From assembly GCA_017989935.1 (NCBI GenBank), contig JAGNOY010000082.1, positions 1 to 7,844 on the forward strand: 7,844 bases of DNA. Reading direction: 5' to 3'. Both the position numbers and the translations under genes were made by a program. Each line of letters starts with the position of its first letter. The stretch's first letter is position 1. The notes beneath the pieces are model-generated. The model had not been told where the DNA came from, did no database searches, and saw only the letters and a program-made list of their open reading frames with translations. This document shows positions 6,473 through 7,844 of this stretch, one piece after another. The stretch is from Chitinophagaceae bacterium. Lineage in GTDB: Bacteria; Bacteroidota; Bacteroidia; Chitinophagales; Chitinophagaceae.

Positions 6473-6488
6473 ACAAATGAATTTAAAT

Positions 6489-7844
6489 TTATTGATCTTG
6501 TTTTCGGACTTTACCTACAAACATTACTTGGTTGTTTTGATATACTTGTACTGTGTACATACCAGCAGCAATACCTTTCATATCCATACTTACATGATTA
6601 TAACCTTGAGTTCCTTGCACTTGAATTTCCTTAATTAATCTACCACTCATGTCCATTAATTTAATGGTATTCATTTGTGATTTGGTTAAAGTTAAATTGA
6701 TCTCAAGTTGATCGACTACAGGGTTAGGATATAAGGTTACAACCTGACCATCGGCAGTATGAACTAAATCAATCACTTGATTATGTCTTGTTGTTTTTCC
6801 ATCCAAATCGAGCATTTCTAAACGATAATAATTATGACCAACTATTGGGTTTGCATTTGTGAATTCATAAGACAATGTTACTTGACTATTTCCGTTAGTT
6901 GACTTCGAAGTAATATAACCTAACTCTTTAAAATGAATCCCATCAGTACTATGTTGAAGTAAATAACCTGCATGGTTTATTTCAGCAGAACTTATCCATG
7001 ACAACACATCATGATTGCTTTTAATTTCACCTGTAAAACTTTTTAAATTCACAGCAAGAGGAATATTATTTGGATTGGTGCTATGTAAATAAAATGAAGA
7101 CAAACTAGTCACCGGAAAACAAACCTCTTTAACTGTTCCGATGTCCGTAATGGTCATACTTGAGTTTAATATTTCTTCCACTGCGCCTGGTCCACCTAAC
7201 ACGCCATTACCACCAACTTTTGTAATAGAAATTTCTGAATTATTGGTAATACTTGCCGAAGCTAAATCTGAAGCTGTATAGTATAAACAAATATTGGCAG
7301 GCAGTCCGTTGTTAGTTGGCACAATTGAATAAACACGATCTGCATAAGGCTCTGTATTCCAAGTTTGGTTGGTACCGAAAATAGCACAAACATCTGTAGA
7401 CCCTAAGCCTGCACCTGTGATACTAGCAATTAATTCGCAATTTGGATTGCCATAAGTATTAGTGCCTGCATTTTGTAGCATTGTTTGACATAACACAGTT
7501 GAAGAAGGCATCACAAGATTTGATGCAGAAGGGGTATTCACAGTTACTGTGATAGGTACTTTTTGCGAAGCACAAGCAGATCCTGACCAACTTAATTTAA
7601 CCTCACCATCACCAGCGCGAATGCCACTTGTTGCTACAACATTTGTTGCCGAAGGATCAATATAACCGCTACCACCGCCGGCGCCGCGACAGTTACCACT
7701 TCCAGCGCCACCATACAAACCGCCACCGCCACCATAGCCTTCGCAACCACAACCGAATGAAGCAGGTGTTCCTCCATATCCCAATCCACCAGCCATGGCT
7801 GCCACATTAAGGTTTATACAAGTACCAGTACCACTTCCAATTTG
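6489..7844 (-). CDS. Glycine-rich T9SS cargo protein (C-terminal part, 5' truncated)
   Basis: The frame stays open to the right edge; the GTG at 7805 is internal, since QIGSGTGTCINLN precedes it in frame. So 451 C-terminal residues of a larger secreted protein are visible. Visible residues about 18-60 form a glycine-rich stretch (GGLGYGG, GYGGGGGLYGG, CRGAGGGSGYID) with several cysteines. It runs into VATSGIRAGDGEVKLSW, the usual closing strand of Bacteroidota Gly-rich repeat domains. Next come an Ig/PKD-like segment (about 85-105, KVPITVTVNTP) and an uncharacterised region with paired cysteines ending in VCFPVTSLSSFYLHS. A beta-rich domain follows (VNLKSFTGEIKSNHDVLSW to HNYYRLEMLDLDGK). Last is a T9SS type A sorting domain: LYPNPVVDQLEINL, MSGRLIKEIQVQG, AAGMYTVQVYQNN. 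It should be secreted through the T9SS and may be surface-attached. Function is unknown; an adhesin or matrix protein is a guess. Confidence 0.88.
   Translation of the reverse strand, partial: QIGSGTGTCINLNVAAMAGGLGYGGTPASFGCGCEGYGGGGGLYGGAGSGNCRGAGGGSGYIDPSATNVVATSGIRAGDGEVKLSWSGSACASQKVPITVTVNTPSASNLVMPSSTVLCQTMLQNAGTNTYGNPNCELIASITGAGLGSTDVCAIFGTNQTWNTEPYADRVYSIVPTNNGLPANICLYYTASDLASASITNNSEISITKVGGNGVLGGPGAVEEILNSSMTITDIGTVKEVCFPVTSLSSFYLHSTNPNNIPLAVNLKSFTGEIKSNHDVLSWISSAEINHAGYLLQHSTDGIHFKELGYITSKSTNGNSQVTLSYEFTNANPIVGHNYYRLEMLDLDGKTTRHNQVIDLVHTADGQVVTLYPNPVVDQLEINLTLTKSQMNTIKLMDMSGRLIKEIQVQGTQGYNHVSMDMKGIAAGMYTVQVYQNNQVMFVGKVRKQDQ

Noticed and set aside
6338..6634. 98-residue plus-strand ORF across repeat B, the terminator and the antisense of the T9SS gene
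   Set aside because: It crosses a strong terminator and overlaps a well-supported T9SS sorting domain on the other strand.
7628..7810. Arg/His-rich plus-strand ORF at the right end
   Set aside because: It is the antisense shadow of the glycine-rich coding stretch.

Overview
The window looks like chromosomal DNA of a Bacteroidota bacterium, probably from the Chitinophagia/Sphingobacteriia side; the finer placement is a guess. The evidence is two proteins ending in type IX secretion (T9SS) type A sorting domains, promoters of the Bacteroidota TAnnTTTG type, no Shine-Dalgarno sequences ahead of the starts, AT-rich DNA, and Bacteroidota-style RocD and HI0933-family proteins.

Layout. Positions 1-965 (+) hold the C-terminal part of an HI0933/BaiN-type flavoprotein, cut by the left edge. 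It converges, 2 bp apart, on a two-gene minus-strand operon: rocD (ornithine aminotransferase, 1858-3096), then, 5 bp after its stop, a family 2 glycosyltransferase (968-1852). rocD has a -7 promoter element only 4 bp before its ATG, so its mRNA should be leaderless or nearly so. The roughly 420-bp gap from 3097 to 3518 holds a composite hairpin element (about 3165-3300), one copy of a 61-bp dispersed repeat (3396-3456) and two perfect palindromes just ahead of the next gene. Positions 3519-5072 (+) encode an exported delta-60 repeat protein with a T9SS tail. It converges on 5089-6255 (-), an exported protein with two TonB-C-like domains and a helical C-terminus, driven by a clear -33/-7 promoter. 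Between that promoter and the last gene lie the second copy of the 61-bp repeat (6386-6446) and a strong bidirectional terminator (6440-6472) that shares the repeat's A-tract. Positions 6489-7844 (-) are the C-terminal part of a large glycine-rich T9SS cargo protein, cut by the right edge.

The left half is metabolic or housekeeping in character (flavoprotein, ornithine/proline/arginine metabolism, glycan synthesis). The right half is envelope or secretion cargo: two T9SS substrates and a periplasmic TonB-C-like protein. No defence system, phage, transposase, CRISPR array, tRNA or rRNA is visible. The least explained signals are non-coding: the paired 61-bp repeats bracketing the 3519-6255 gene pair, and the composite hairpin element upstream of them.
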